The notes: a model not told the origin generated them from the letters alone. A stretch of DNA of 64,000 bases from Dichetophora obliterata (GCA_963920525.1 OY986437.1:55810830-55874829), one strand, 5' to 3'; positions 46,187 through 57,354 are shown, numbered from the stretch's first letter. Numbers and translations are program-made.

Positions 46187-46373
46187 ACAAGGTAGTGTTA
46201 GGGCTGAATGTGTTCTCTTTCTAAGTGACCATAACTGTCAAAATCATCCATTTTGATATATTTGCCAATTCTTGCTTTCATATTGCATTCTCATTGCTTG
46301 CAGATTTTGTATGAAATGTCAACTGCGTTTTGGCAGTTTCGGTCACCGGCTCTCTGCCCTAACACTACCTTGT
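46187..46373. mobile_element. 187-bp MITE with perfect 18-bp inverted ends
   Basis: The left end is ACAAGGTAGTGTTAGGGC and the right end is its exact reverse complement. A second inverted match inside (GTGACC-TAACTG-CAAAA) continues the palindrome. The flanks give no clean target duplication. The open frame at 46253-46444 crosses the element and is not credible. Confidence 0.75.
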
Positions 46374-46443
46374 TTAATTTTGCCATGCTTGCTGCATTTT
46401 CTGAGCGCCTGGTAGCCAATATTCAAGAGCGTGTAAATAAGTA

Positions 46444-46482
46444 GTTGTCAAGGCTACCTAACAATAATTTTATCATGAGTGG
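46444..46482. repeat. Possible solo end related to the hAT-like MITE at 17829
   Basis: On the minus strand CATGATAAAATTATTGTTAG followed by GTAGCCTTGACAACTAC resembles the ends and subterminal AAGGTAGCCG/ACAACTAC of the element at 17829-18150. The opposite end was not found. Confidence 0.35.
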
Positions 46483-46527
46483 GACTGCATCTTCCAAAAT
46501 ATTTTGTTTCTTATATCAGCTGCCATA

Positions 46528-46840
46528 CGGTGACGACCGTAGCCTAGTGGGTATAGTGCGTGGCGCCTAAGCTAAAGAACCGTGGTAGCCCGGGTTCAAT
46601 TCCAGCTTATACAAAAAGTTTTTTCAATTGAATTAATTTTTCTGTTCGGTCGTCACCTCTCTGCAGACAATGGCAAACCTCAGAGAGTAAAAATTGCCAT
46701 GTAAAGCTTCTTGAGAACATAAGCCGTTCGGAGTCGGCATAAAGCACGTAGGTCCAGTTCTCGGTCATTTGTGATAAACATTTATTAACACGCACAACAC
46801 AATTGATCAATAGAAGCTAGTTCAAAGTCCTTCCAAGGGC
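46528..46840 (+). repeat. tRNA-derived SINE, copy A
   Basis: It has an A-box-like TAGCCTAGTGGGTATAGTGC (46540-46559) and a B box GGTTCAATTCC (46593-46603) at tRNA-like spacing. The tRNA-unrelated body contains TTCTGTTCGGTCGTCACCTC, GCAGACAATGGCAAACCTCA, then CCGTTCGGAGTCGGCATAAA. The body through about 46720 is shared with the minus-strand copy at 22115-22314. This is the fuller copy. The 3' end is near 46840. Confidence 0.8.
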
Positions 46841-46844
46841 TGAA

Positions 46845-47350
46845 ATGGCCAGTTTATTTTATTTTATCTTATTGTATATCAGCTACCATAAGCTTATAGT
46901 AATTTTTTAAAAAAAATATAATGCAATGATTAATGACGCAAACAGTGCAAGTAATGTAAATGAAATTCAATGAAATGTATGTGCATTCAAATTTTATGTA
47001 TGTGTGTATTATTATGTATTTTAAGTGTATATTAATTATTTTAATAAGTTTAATTATTATTTTTGTTTATGTTTTATTTTGTTTTTTTATATTAAAACCC
47101 ATAATTTAAAATATAATTAAGTGATAAAAGATGAAATTAATGCGAGCTTACTTCACCAAAATCAGTTTAGGCAAAAAAGAAACACATTATATTATATTTT
47201 AGTCAATTTAACTTCAACGAATGCTAAAATATCTAGTTAAACTGAGTTTAAACGTCCAATTCTGGTTTAATTTGATTAAAGTTTAGACTCGTACTAAAAA
47301 ATTAGCCCTTAGACATCGATGAGACGAGATTTATTTTAGGTTGAATAAAA
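46845..47350. other. AT-rich DNA left of the foldback array
   Basis: No coding, RNA or repeat-end signal that I can support. Confidence 0.4.
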
Positions 47351-47360
47351 TTCTTATATA

Positions 47361-49545
47361 TTAAAGTTTTTTCCTAAATGACCTCTATGTTTATTATGTT
47401 GACTTTATATGATTTAAATACAAATTCTAAATGTTTGATAGTTTAAATCATACTTGATTTTAAATACAAATTCTAGTTGTTTTGACAGTTTAAAATCGTT
47501 TATCGAGCTTAAGGTCAAAGTTAGAAACAATTAATTGTTCTAACGAATTTTTCTAAAGAAACAACAACAACAACAAAGTTTTTTCAATATGAAAGGAAAA
47601 AAACCACTAGCAAATTGATTTTATTGTACAATTTCTGCGTGCTAAACGCGTCATCAGAAATCTTTGTGATTGCCCGTGCAAGCGCGTAGACGCACTGCAC
47701 CATCGGGGCGATGAGATTTTGAAGCTTCAATTTCTCATTTTTTCCCTTAATTTCATAATGCCACATTTGTTGTTGTATTTCTGTTTTACTTTAGTTTCTA
47801 TGCCTATATTATATGTAGTCCAACAGCCTGCTGGAATTCTGCACTAACAAAGCATGTTTACTGAAGTTGTTTTTTAGAATTTTTGCTGATTTTGTTTTTC
47901 AGCTGTTTCCGTTTGGTCGAGCTCTACCATTTGATTAAAGTTTTTTCCTAAATGACCTCTATGTTTATTATGTTGACTTTATATGATTTAAATACAAATT
48001 CTAAATGTTTGATAGTTTAAATCATACTTGATTTTAAATACAAATTCTAGTTGTTTTGACAGTTTAAAATCGTTTATCGAGCTTAAGGTCAAAGTTAGAA
48101 ACAATTAATTGTTCTAACGAATTTTTCTAAAGAAACAACAACAACAACAAAGTTTTTTCAATATGAAAGGAAAAAAACCACTAGCAAATTGATTTTATTG
48201 TACAATTTCTGCGTGCTAAACGCGTCATCAGAAATCTTTGTGATTGCCCGTGCAAGCGCGTAGACGCACTGCACCATCGGGGCGATGAGATTTTGAAGCT
48301 TCAATTTCTCATTTTTTCCCTTAATTTCATAATGCCACATTTGTTGTTGTATTTCTGTTTTACTTTAGTTTCTATGCCTATATTATATGTAGTCCAACAG
48401 CCTGCTGGAATTCTGCACTAACAAAGCATGTTTACTGAAGTTGTTTTTTAGAATTTTTGCTGATTTTGTTTTTCAGCTGTTTCCGTTTGGTCGAGCTCTA
48501 CCATTTGATTAAAGTTTTTTCCTAAATGACCTCTATGTTTATTATGTTGACTTTATATGATTTAAATACAAATTCTAAATGTTTGATAGTTTAAATCATA
48601 CTTGATTTTAAATACAAATTCTAGTTGTTTTGACAGTTTAAAATCGTTTATCGAGCTTAAGGTCAAAGTTAGAAACAATTAATTGTTCTAACGAATTTTT
48701 CTAAAGAAACAACAACAACAACAAAGTTTTTTCAATATGAAAGGAAAAAAAAACCACTAGCAAATTGATTTTATTGTACAATTTCTGCGTGCTAAACGCG
48801 TCATCAGAAATCTTTGTGATTGCCCGTGCAAGCGCGTAGACGCACTGCACCATCGGGGCGATGAGATTTTGAAGCTTCAATTTCTCATTTTTTCCCTTAA
48901 TTTCATAATGCCACATTTGTTGTTGTATTTCTGTTTTACTTTAGTTTCTATGCCTATATTATATGTAGTCCAACAGCCTGCTGGAATTCTGCACTAACAA
49001 AGCATGTTTACTGAAGTTGTTTTTTAGAATTTTTGCTGATTTTGTTTTTCAGCTGTTTCCGTTTGGTCGAGCTCTACCATTTGATTAAAGTTTTTTCCTA
49101 AATGACCTCTATGTTTATTATGTTGATTACATATAATATAGGCATAGAAACTAAAGTAAAACAGAAATACAACAACAAATGTGGCATTATGAAATTAAGG
49201 GAAAAAATGAGAAATTGAAGCTTCAAAATCTCATCGCCCCGATGGTGCAGTGCGTCTACGCGCTTGCACGGGCAATCACAAAGATTTCTGATGACGCGTT
49301 TAGCACGCAGAAATTGTACAATAAAATCAATTTGCTAGTGGTTTTTTTCCTTTCATATTGAAAAAACTTTGTTGTTGTTGTTGTTTCTTTAGAAAAATTC
49401 GTTAGAACAATTAATTGTTTCTAACTTTGACCTTAAGCTCGATAAACGATTTTAAACTGTCAAAACAACTAGAATTTGTATTTAAAATCAAGTATGATTT
49501 AAACTATCAAACATTTAGAATTTGTATTTAAATCATATAAAGTCA
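47361..49545 (+). mobile_element. Foldback-type array: three direct ~574-bp units plus an inverted partial unit
   Basis: The whole block is flanked by the identical 10-mer TTCTTATATA at 47351-47360 and 49546-49555, which I read as the target duplication of one insertion. Units start with TTAAAGTTTTTTCCTAAATG at 47361, 47935, 48509 and 49085. Units 1 and 2 are 574 bp and unit 3 is 576 bp, with two extra As in the run near 48748. The fourth start breaks after about 43 bp into the reverse complement of the unit from TATGCCTATATTATATGT back to TGACTTTATATGATTT. The left end therefore has about 39 bases that the right end lacks. The design matches the small element at 11528-11669. No known transposase is encoded. 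Confidence 0.85.
47584..47766 (-). other. 60-codon open frame in unit 1 of the array (uncertain)
   Basis: The frame starts MWHYEIKGKNEKLKLQNLI and contains MVQCVYALARAITKISDDAF. It lies in the GC-richer core of the unit. The same frame recurs at 48158-48340 and 48701-48916 (minus) and 49179-49361 (plus); the third copy has a different tail because of the extra As. I recognise no family. The units are nearly identical, so conservation between them is no evidence of selection. Confidence 0.25.
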
Positions 49546-49559
49546 TTCTTATATATTTT

Positions 49560-51860
49560 CAAAATTTTCAATTTCAAATAAATTTTTGCAATCCATAAAA
49601 AATTCACAATAACCAAATATAAGAAGCACGCACCAAATTAAAATACTACAAAACCTGCTAATCCAAAATAATACTGTCCTCCTACATAAATATAATATTA
49701 AAATCAATACAAAAACAATTAAATAAAATCAAAGAGATAAGCACCTAAATTCAATTGGTTGAAAGTGATTTCAAAATAATATCAATATTATTTGTTGCCA
49801 GTATTTTTATTTTTTTTTTTAATTCGCTTGCTGAGTATATTTTAAATGCAGGACACGTTCGAAACAAGGATCAAGAAATATTGCGGGAAATTTACATTTT
49901 AGGCAATATTTTCGCTGAACTTGGGGGCAAATCAAAAGGAAAAGAAACAAAAAAATGGAAAAATAAAATAGACCGGAAGACGATGAAAACCAGGTAGCAA
50001 AATGTGAGATGCGTACAAAAACCATGACCTGGATTATGAAGTATAGCGCAGAGCGTGCGTGCTATGAATATAAAATTTTATGTCATTAGCAAAAAGACAG
50101 AAAGATGAACAAAGAAATAAGTGAAAATTGTTTGCGCTGTGTCCTTGAAACCATAGATTACATCAAAGTGCTTTGCAAATATTGGAAAGAAGCGCTGTTA
50201 AAGCATATTTTAAAAAGCAAACAAGTAGATTCTGCTGCACTTAAACTGCTCACCAACACTTGAACGGACATAAATCATTGAGCTTGAATTTACTTACTCA
50301 CACTCATTCAAGCTACGCACACTTTAGCTCAGTGTTTACTTAAAAGCTATAAATCAATTTGCTGAACAATTTAGCGTTTTATTGTAGTTGTTAATGTAGT
50401 TGTTGTTGTGTAGAGAGTTGGTTTTGTTATACTTGCAATAAACTTCACTTTAACTGCAATGATTTGAAAATAGTTTTCACTTTTATGGCGGAATCGGAAC
50501 TTTTTGCTGTAGGAGAATAAGTGTCAAGAAATTTTAGAGATTAAATATAATTAAATATCTTTAATAACATCTCATGGACATAAATCTATAGATAGTTCTT
50601 TCTCTAATGTCATCAAAAGGCACTCTTCTGCACCCATACATATATAATACTTTTTAAGATTTGTTTTAATGTATGATTGGGTGTATTTTAGCGTTTTTAT
50701 AACGAATTTCTGCTTTTTGCTTGCTGCTTTCTGCAACTGAAGTGCAAGTGTTCCACGACTAACACAAACTGACGCTGCCATTTAAACATGTCACACATAC
50801 ATAATATATATTGCCATCGTTATTAGTCTGTATTTTTTATAAGATTTTTTTCCCTTCAAATTGCTCTGAATTGATTGCATTAACGTAGAAGCAGCATTTT
50901 TTGCATGACCTTTTTTTACTTACTTACTTAACTATATCTATTGCATGGATGCTGAAGTTTGTATATGTGTGTGTATGTGTGTGTTTATCTCTGCTGTATT
51001 CAGCATTTATCTTATGCTATTGACACGTAATTGACTTGCCTTTACTTTGCATGATTTCCTACTCTATCATTAGTCTAATGCACGTGACATTGAAATATCC
51101 TTTGCGTACTATGGATTAATTCTTAAAAGGTAGATATAGTTTATCTGTCGTCTACACAAAGTATTACTTTAAGTAAGCATAGAAAAAATGCAAGCTTTAC
51201 TTTATGATGTTTGAATTTTGCTTTCGGAAACTTTCTCATTTGGAACCGATGTTGAGTTGGTTATATGACAAGTTTTTCAACATAAATGTCAACTTTGTAT
51301 TAAAAAAAAAATCTTGAAGAATAAGTTACTAAAATTGTCTATAACATCCAAACAACTTACATGCAACTTTTTCTACGTGGCCGCTAAATCACCGATTTTA
51401 GGATAAAAAATTCTACTAAGGAATATTAGTCAAAATGAACATCTGACCTCAACAAGTTTTATCAACACGGCTGAAAGTCTCGAAATAAATTCTAGCAAAC
51501 CCTACATTGTATATTTATCATGAAATCTAAACCGTATTAAAACTCAGTCGACGTTAACTATTTAATTTGAGTTTTAATCCCACATGGGATTTAATTTAAA
51601 AAAATTTTTGTATGAAAATATTTTAAGCATGTCACGCATAAAAATTAAAAATAACGATACCTATGAGGTTTGAGTCTACGATGCACAGAGTACCGTTTTC
51701 ATGCAAGCTGTGGCAAAAACTATTTACAGTTGTCGCAGCGCAACGAAATTAGGTGTGAACGATTTTTTTACGTATATTAAGAAATTTTTTAAAGATTTAC
51801 CAAATCGAGCAATGATCACGACTACATCCCATATAAAAAAAAGCTAAAAATCGATGTATC
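49560..51860. other. AT-rich DNA without recognisable genes
   Basis: No supported gene. The frame at 49755-49997 is short and lacks family resemblance. A TG-rich run lies at 50960-50983. Confidence 0.45.
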
Positions 51861-51861
51861 T

Positions 51862-51950
51862 TTAGGTTAGGTTAAGGTGGCGTCTGGTCTTTACACTGGC
51901 TCACCTAGACCAAGTTGGTCCGTTGTGATACCACAGAAAGCAGGGAGTAA
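51862..51950 (+). repeat. Dispersed repeat with GGTTAGGTTA start (dipteran-type)
   Basis: TTAGGTTAGGTTAAGGTGGC followed by CACTGGCTCACCTAGACCAA and GGTCCGTTGTGATACCACAG resembles a repeat I recall from fly genomes. The family name is unknown to me and the boundaries are approximate. It lies just upstream of a tRNA-like sequence and could be part of the same composite. Confidence 0.45.
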
Positions 51951-52019
51951 TCAAGAGAAACTTTTGTTTAGGGTAATCTTAATGTGACAGAAAGCTGTAG
52001 AAACATGTGATATTGATAC

Positions 52020-52085
52020 TGAAGCAAGTCGGAGAGTGCGCTAGACTATCAACCCAGAGGTCCCTGGTTCGAATCCGGGTTTGGG
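52020..52085 (+). repeat. tRNA-like 3' half (SINE head or tRNA pseudogene)
   Basis: It contains AGTGCGCTAGACTATCAACC and the T-arm GGTTCGAATCC, with a CCTGG/CCGGG stem, followed by GGTTTGGGCA. A matching 5' acceptor strand is not visible, so it cannot be a normal tRNA gene. Confidence 0.5.
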
Positions 52086-52465
52086 CATGGTTATTTTCAC
52101 TTTTTTTTTCTTTCCTACATTTAGGAATTATGGAGAACTAAAAATCCATAACTAAATTGTGGAAGATGTGGAATTAATGGACAGAAACAACTAAGGGCTG
52201 GAAATGCTTGCCGAGGTAAAGGCATAACACTAGCCTCGCTTAAAAGCAATTCAAATTGTCTTTCACGGTTGTTTCGCCTAATCAATAATTCACGTATGGT
52301 TCCAATCAATTCCTCTAAATAATCTATCCTTTCCTTTCAGGTCAAAGACCAAACCTTGTTTGTATAAGGCGCATGACTTGGTTCTTAGATCTTTAAAAAA
52401 AAAAGCGGGATGTGTATTAAAGTTATTTTTTAGAAATAAGGAAAACAAGTTTAAAGCGTAGTACC
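52086..52465. other. Spacer between the two facing tRNA-like sequences
   Basis: The T-run after 52099 could terminate RNA polymerase III transcription from the left tRNA-like unit. An A-run at 52394-52403 would do so for the right unit on the opposite strand. No coding content is supported. Confidence 0.35.
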
Positions 52466-52466
52466 A

Positions 52467-52539
52467 TGGCCTGGCCAGGATTCGAACTCTGGTCCCCTAA
52501 GTGACAGTCAGGCGCACTACCACTAGACTATCGAGGCCA
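52467..52539 (-). tRNA. tRNA-Asp(GTC)-like gene, probably a pseudogene or SINE head
   Basis: On the minus strand, 73 bases fold roughly as a tRNA. The acceptor TGGCCT pairs with AGGCCA. The D-loop is TAGTGGTAG. The anticodon stem CCTGA/TTAGG encloses the 7-base loop CTGTCAC with anticodon GTC (aspartate). The T-loop is TTCGAAT. The anticodon loop and the CCTCGATAGT-TAGTGGT start resemble insect tRNA-Asp. The T-stem is weakly paired (CAGAG against CCTGG in register) and the D-stem is poor, so I doubt function. Confidence 0.5.
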
Positions 52540-52544
52540 CTTCG

Positions 52545-53212
52545 GTGTATTTTTGAGCTCCTGAAATATTTTTAAAAAATTTCATATGTGGTCTTAAATC
52601 ATTTCAAGAAATATTTTGACCAAAAAATGATTATAATCAGACCATTTTTTGAGGTATACTCCATTTAATGCGAATTAAAAAAAATCCTATATCTAAAAAA
52701 CTAAATACTTTATTTTACTATAATTAAACACAAAGTTTTTCAGTTTTATAACAATGCTCTGTACTGAAAATGGGCTGGTTTGGACCTTTTTGGGGAACCC
52801 TCCACAAAAACTTCCGTTCTTAGAACCCGAGTACTTTTATCATATACACTTTATTTAAACAATATAACATACGGAACTTTTTTTAATCCCAAATAAAGTC
52901 TTTGCTAAAAATAGACTTAATTGATACCTTGTTTGGGATAGAACCCACGTTTGAAATACCTTCACCTTAAAATTTGATTTAACATTTTATAAAAAGTGTA
53001 TGATCTGATAAAGATAACTTATAAAATAGGATAACTAAGATGCCGTTTTGTGTTACTCCAATTTAAACCGAATTTTTAAAACACCGTTAATTTATTAGTT
53101 TACCACAATTGGGGACACCATATTTCAGATTATTTATTAAAAAAATTGTTTATTGCTTTATTTTCAAGATAACAGCATATACCATATGTTTTTATAAGCT
53201 TTTATTTAACTT
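52545..53212. other. AT-rich DNA without recognisable genes
   Basis: No supported coding or RNA feature. Confidence 0.4.
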
Positions 53213-54109
53213 AGGGAAGTCAATCCCGAAATCCCGGATGATTTAAGCCTCTTTAAATCGCGGGATTGTCTTTCAGGATCGGTGCTTCTCATCAGCGGGT
53301 TATATTTGTAATAATATCCGAACAAAACTCTCCAATAAAAAATGAAACATGTTGATCAGATTAATGATTACTTTAAAAATAATTTAAACAAAAAATTTAA
53401 TTTTGAGAAGTCTTTTCCAAATATAATATGCCTTAAATACAAAAAATCATAAAGACGGTGTAAAAAAAGTGTAACATTTATATAGTAATACCTTAAACTG
53501 TTCTGTATTTTATTTTTATATAAATTTTGTTCTATAACCCTTTCAATAGGTAGGCTAAACTAAGAAAAACTTTTTTGAGGTAATATTCTTATCTTTAAGG
53601 TCCTTAAATGATGAAAAAACAAACCTTAGATTTTAACCTGCGCTACTTACGTTTTGCAAGCTTGTACAAAGAAGAAATTATTTTGCTCCTGGTCGGCACG
53701 AAGTCTTTTTTTTAATCCCTTAAAGGTTTTTCAACCCTTTAGATCTTTGTTTCTTAAACCCTCTTAATATTCTTATCATTAAAGTCAAAAAAGATAAAGA
53801 AACATAAATTTGATTTTTGTCCAGTTCATTTTTTCTTATAAAATAGGCCGAAAAAGTTTTTTTTTTTGCTTTTCTTCGGCCCAAAACCGAAAATCCAACT
53901 GACTTTTATGTCAAATATCTCTCTAAATTTATTTTTATCATGTTGGTTCTTTTTTTTCATAGAACCAAACAGTTAAATTTAAGCAAAAGTTTTGCAAAAT
54001 AAATACATATAAAAATGACTTTCTGATGTGTCCAATATATTGGACAAATCCACTGAAAGGGTTATATTAATACAATTTGCTAGTCATTATTATAATTTAA
54101 GCTTTGTGT

Positions 54110-54503
54110 GTTTATGTAGTAGTAAGTAGTAGTAACATTTATTATATCTTTTTCATTAAAATACTCAACATAACTTAAATAGGCAAAAAATTCATTAATA
54201 ACATTACATAAGAAGTTGTAGTTTGGAATGAAAAAGATCTGCAATCTATAGTTCACAAAGAACTAGAGACGATTGCAGTTACATAAGTAAATAATTGAAT
54301 AATTAAACATAATCGTATTATTATTAAAAGTGAAGTGAAGTGGTTTCAAAGAATATATATATAATATAAATAATCACAAAAAAAAAAAGAAAAAAAAAGA
54401 AAAAAAAAGAAAAAAAAAGTGTAGTATATATAATAAAAATAAATATATAATGAGAAAAAAAAAAAAAAGTGGAGAAGCTCAAAAAACAAAAAAGGATTAA
54501 CTA
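54110..54503 (-). other. 3' UTR of the antisense LINE
   Basis: Downstream of ORF2 on the minus strand. It includes a CTTTTTTTTT-type tandem run (plus strand AAAAAAAAAG repeated four times at 54379-54419). It ends near a GTTACTACTACTTACTACTA repeat (54115-54137), which looks like the short-repeat tail of a LINE. Confidence 0.6.
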
Positions 54504-56003
54504 CTAACCAACACTGAACAAACAATCAACATCATTGTAATTAAGACTGAAAAGCCAAGAAACATTACGAAGAAACAAACATTTATTACGAATACATCTT
54601 ATGCTATAAGGTAAGCTGTTAAAGAGTCTGGGAGCTACTGAAGTATAAAACTGCAGAAATAATTGAAGTGAAAACTGTGGTACAGTGACAAGATTCTGAA
54701 GATTAATTCTTAAGTTATAGCTTATTGAGTATCTACTTAGTAGATACCCAGATTTGCTAAAAAATATCTTTAACACCTTGAAACAGTATAAATGCTTTAA
54801 TGGTAAGATGTTCAATGTTCTAAAAAGAATCAGACTTCTATCACGGCGAGATCTATTGCAAATCAGACGTATTGCATGTTTTTGAGATATAAAAAGAGGA
54901 GTAATTTTGTTAGCATAAGCGCCGCCCCAGCAAACTAAACCGTATTCCAATTTGGATTGAAAAATACCATAGTAAATTGACTTGAGAAGTTCAGAACAAC
55001 AATAAGGTCTTAACAAAAATAAATGTCTAGTGGCAGCCATTAGATAATTTTTTAGAGCTCGAGTATGTTCCGACCATCTCATCTTGTTATCCAACATTAA
55101 TCCGAGGTATTTAAAAGAATTAACAGGTTCAATACTAAAACACTTATAAGAGCAACAAAAAGCCTCAGAATAAGTATGAAAAACATCAGATGAAGAACAG
55201 ATATCTTTACTAGACATGAACTTTTTACAACTGCCATCATGAAAGTAAAATTGTGGAAAAGCAACTTCTTTACCTAAAGCACTAAAAAACATAATTCTTG
55301 TTTTATTGCTAAGTACCAATCGATGGACTTTAAACCAGTGATTTAAAACTGCCAGATCATGATTTAAATCTATAGCAAGGTTTAATGGTGAGTTACACGT
55401 AAACGTACAGGCCATGTCATCAGCAAATGCATTTGCACTACTTTTGAACTTCTGAGAAAAAAGTAAATTAATTAAGATTAAAAACAGAATAGGACCTAGC
55501 ACCGAGCCTTGTGGTGCACCTAATTTAACGTGCAATGAAGAACTAAAGTTACCTTTAAACTTAACTTTCTGCTGTCTATTTGATAAATAAGAACCAAGCC
55601 AGTTATATATTAAGCCTCTAAAGCCAAAATTATGCAATTTTTTTAATAAAATATCATGGTTGATTGTATCGAAAGCTTTGGTTATATCAACGAAAAGAGC
55701 CGCAGTTAACTTTTTATTGTTTAAACCTGAGTAGACATTTGAGCAAAAATTCAAAAGAGCATCTTCTGTTGACAGACCAGATCTAAAGCCATATTGACAA
55801 TTACTAAGAAGACAATTATTTTCCAAAAATTTTACGATACGAGCCTTAATAGCTTTTTCAAACACTTTAGAAAACACCGGAAGGAGCGATATGGGTCTGT
55901 AGTTGTTAATATTGGAACGATCACCATTCTTAAAGAGAGGAATTACCTCAGCCATCTTCATTTCACTCGGAAATGTACTTGTCTCAACACTTAAATTAAA
56001 CAA
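54504..56003 (-). CDS. LINE reverse transcriptase, 499-codon open frame, 5'-truncated
   Basis: The frame encodes a complete RT core. KMAEVIPLFKNGDRSN and NNYRPISLLPVFSKVFE lie near residues 15-50. CQYGFRSGLSTEDALLNF follows at about 70, and ALFVDITKAFDTINH, the first catalytic aspartate, at about 105. LGAPQGSVLGPILF at about 162 has Ala where most LINEs have Val. NAFADDMACTF at about 192 has the paired catalytic aspartates. The thumb and C-terminal region follow: VNSFKYLGLMLDNKMRWSEH, LEYGLVCWGGAY, ICNRSRRDRSLILFRTL and VAPRLFNSLPYSIRC. The frame is open beyond the first codon and no ATG start is evident; it is the surviving part of a longer ORF2. Lineage differs from the other LINEs here and may be CR1/L2-like. 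Confidence 0.85.
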   Translation of the reverse strand: MFNLSVETSTFPSEMKMAEVIPLFKNGDRSNINNYRPISLLPVFSKVFEKAIKARIVKFLENNCLLSNCQYGFRSGLSTEDALLNFCSNVYSGLNNKKLTAALFVDITKAFDTINHDILLKKLHNFGFRGLIYNWLGSYLSNRQQKVKFKGNFSSSLHVKLGAPQGSVLGPILFLILINLLFSQKFKSSANAFADDMACTFTCNSPLNLAIDLNHDLAVLNHWFKVHRLVLSNKTRIMFFSALGKEVAFPQFYFHDGSCKKFMSSKDICSSSDVFHTYSEAFCCSYKCFSIEPVNSFKYLGLMLDNKMRWSEHTRALKNYLMAATRHLFLLRPYCCSELLKSIYYGIFQSKLEYGLVCWGGAYANKITPLFISQKHAIRLICNRSRRDRSLILFRTLNILPLKHLYCFKVLKIFFSKSGYLLSRYSISYNLRINLQNLVTVPQFSLQLFLQFYTSVAPRLFNSLPYSIRCIRNKCLFLRNVSWLFSLNYNDVDCLFSVG

Positions 56004-56330
56004 ATGGCTTAAAACATAACAAAAATAATAAAAGAAATTTTCTTAATGAAATTATTTAAAAAAAAAAATTAGAAGCAGAATTCGAATTTTTTAACGACAT
56101 AATAATTTTATACACTTCAAACGAAGAAATTGCATCATATAAAAAGCTCTTTAATAAAGAGGGTTCACTGGACAAACAAGAACACAAGGATATATCAGTA
56201 GCATTATCAGCAACTACTTCGGAGCCTATTGAAACAAAAAATTTGTTAAAACTATCTGCTAGAATTTTTGAATTAGAAACAGGTAAATTATTTATAACAA
56301 TAAGGGTATTCACAAGTATGTGGCATAGTT
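56004..56330 (-). pseudogene. Upstream linker of the same LINE ORF2, frameshifted
   Basis: The minus-strand frame 56313-56056 reads SNSKILADSFNKFFVSIGSE, then EVYKIIMSLKNSNSASN, the linker that precedes RT block 1. A T/A-run near 56058-56070 and a stop at about 56045 separate it from the RT frame. The endonuclease is missing; the element is truncated near 56330. Confidence 0.7.
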
Positions 56331-57354
56331 GTATTGTGTTTTTTTTTTGCCATAGTTGAAAATCACAATTATGAGCACCCTTTTAAATAGAATTTTGGTT
56401 GGGAACCTACCACTGTAGCTTTTTGTTACTATGCAAATAAATTAAATATTCAATATTTTATTAATATATGGCATAAAAAAGTTCAACTTACATTTGAGCT
56501 TCTTCCATTTTTGCAATTAGAAAATAACTGGCAGCCGATCAGTTGTTTTTGGAAACTTAGAAACCACGGACGTTAAACTTATCATTCGGCTACTTAAAAC
56601 AACAAAACAATATAAAAACCGCTCGGTAAAGTGTGGTTTCACTGCCACGGTGTTTTTTAACTACACTGAAAACAACGCAATAGTGAGTACCCTTAAAGTG
56701 TTTTGTTTTGTTTTTGTTACTTTATAAATGATTTAACCCATTATTGACTAATGGGTATTCAAATACCAATAAATAACAGTGTTTACGAAAAAGGCCATAT
56801 CTCGAAAGTTTTAGGAGATGTCAAAATAATTTTTTTTTAAAACATTACGGAAAAATGAAACTATTTATTGTCTTTACAATGTGAAACGAAATTCATACAG
56901 TTAAAAGTTCCTTTTCGCGATCGAAGATGTGTGATTTTCAAAAATGACAAAACCCATATATAAAGCTATGTAGAAAATTAGAAAATGGAAAGATCGAGTA
57001 AAAAATTCGTGGTCAGTTTGCCTCTAGTATCCTCTATTTATCAGGTGTTCATTATGGCAAAAGAATGTTGCCATATATTCAAATTTTTATTAACACCAAG
57101 AACCCGGATTAGCCGATTAGGTATTTAAATACCTAATGCAGATCTCAAATACGGTGACAGTTACAAACCTGAAATTTTGTAAAGCAACTTCTATGGCCTA
57201 TATAAGCTTCCTGATAAATTTTGAAAAAAAAACCGTATGTCAGAATCTATGAGCAGTCTTTAATGGGTTAATTTACATTTTTTAGTTTCAAGTAATACAT
57301 AACAAAAAATTGTTTTAAAAACGTTTTAAATTATTTACTTCTTAAAATTTTCAG
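56331..57354. other. AT-rich interior of the CCCGGGAT-ended element
   Basis: No recognisable coding content. ATTATTGACTAATGGGTATT and GGTATTTAAATACC-like palindromes near 56740-57140 are unremarkable in AT-rich DNA. Confidence 0.4.

Noticed and set aside
47351..49555. CRISPR-like or satellite array
   Set aside because: Units are ~574 bp, there is an inverted unit, and a 10-bp duplication flanks the whole, so it is a mobile-element structure.
49755..49997. 80-codon frame with a hydrophobic start and a basic tail
   Set aside because: Signal-peptide-like start arises from a T-run and the tail from an A-rich run; nothing else supports a gene.
51862..51876. TTAGG-like telomere repeat
   Set aside because: Only two to three degenerate units, inside a dispersed repeat; flies generally lack TTAGG telomeres.
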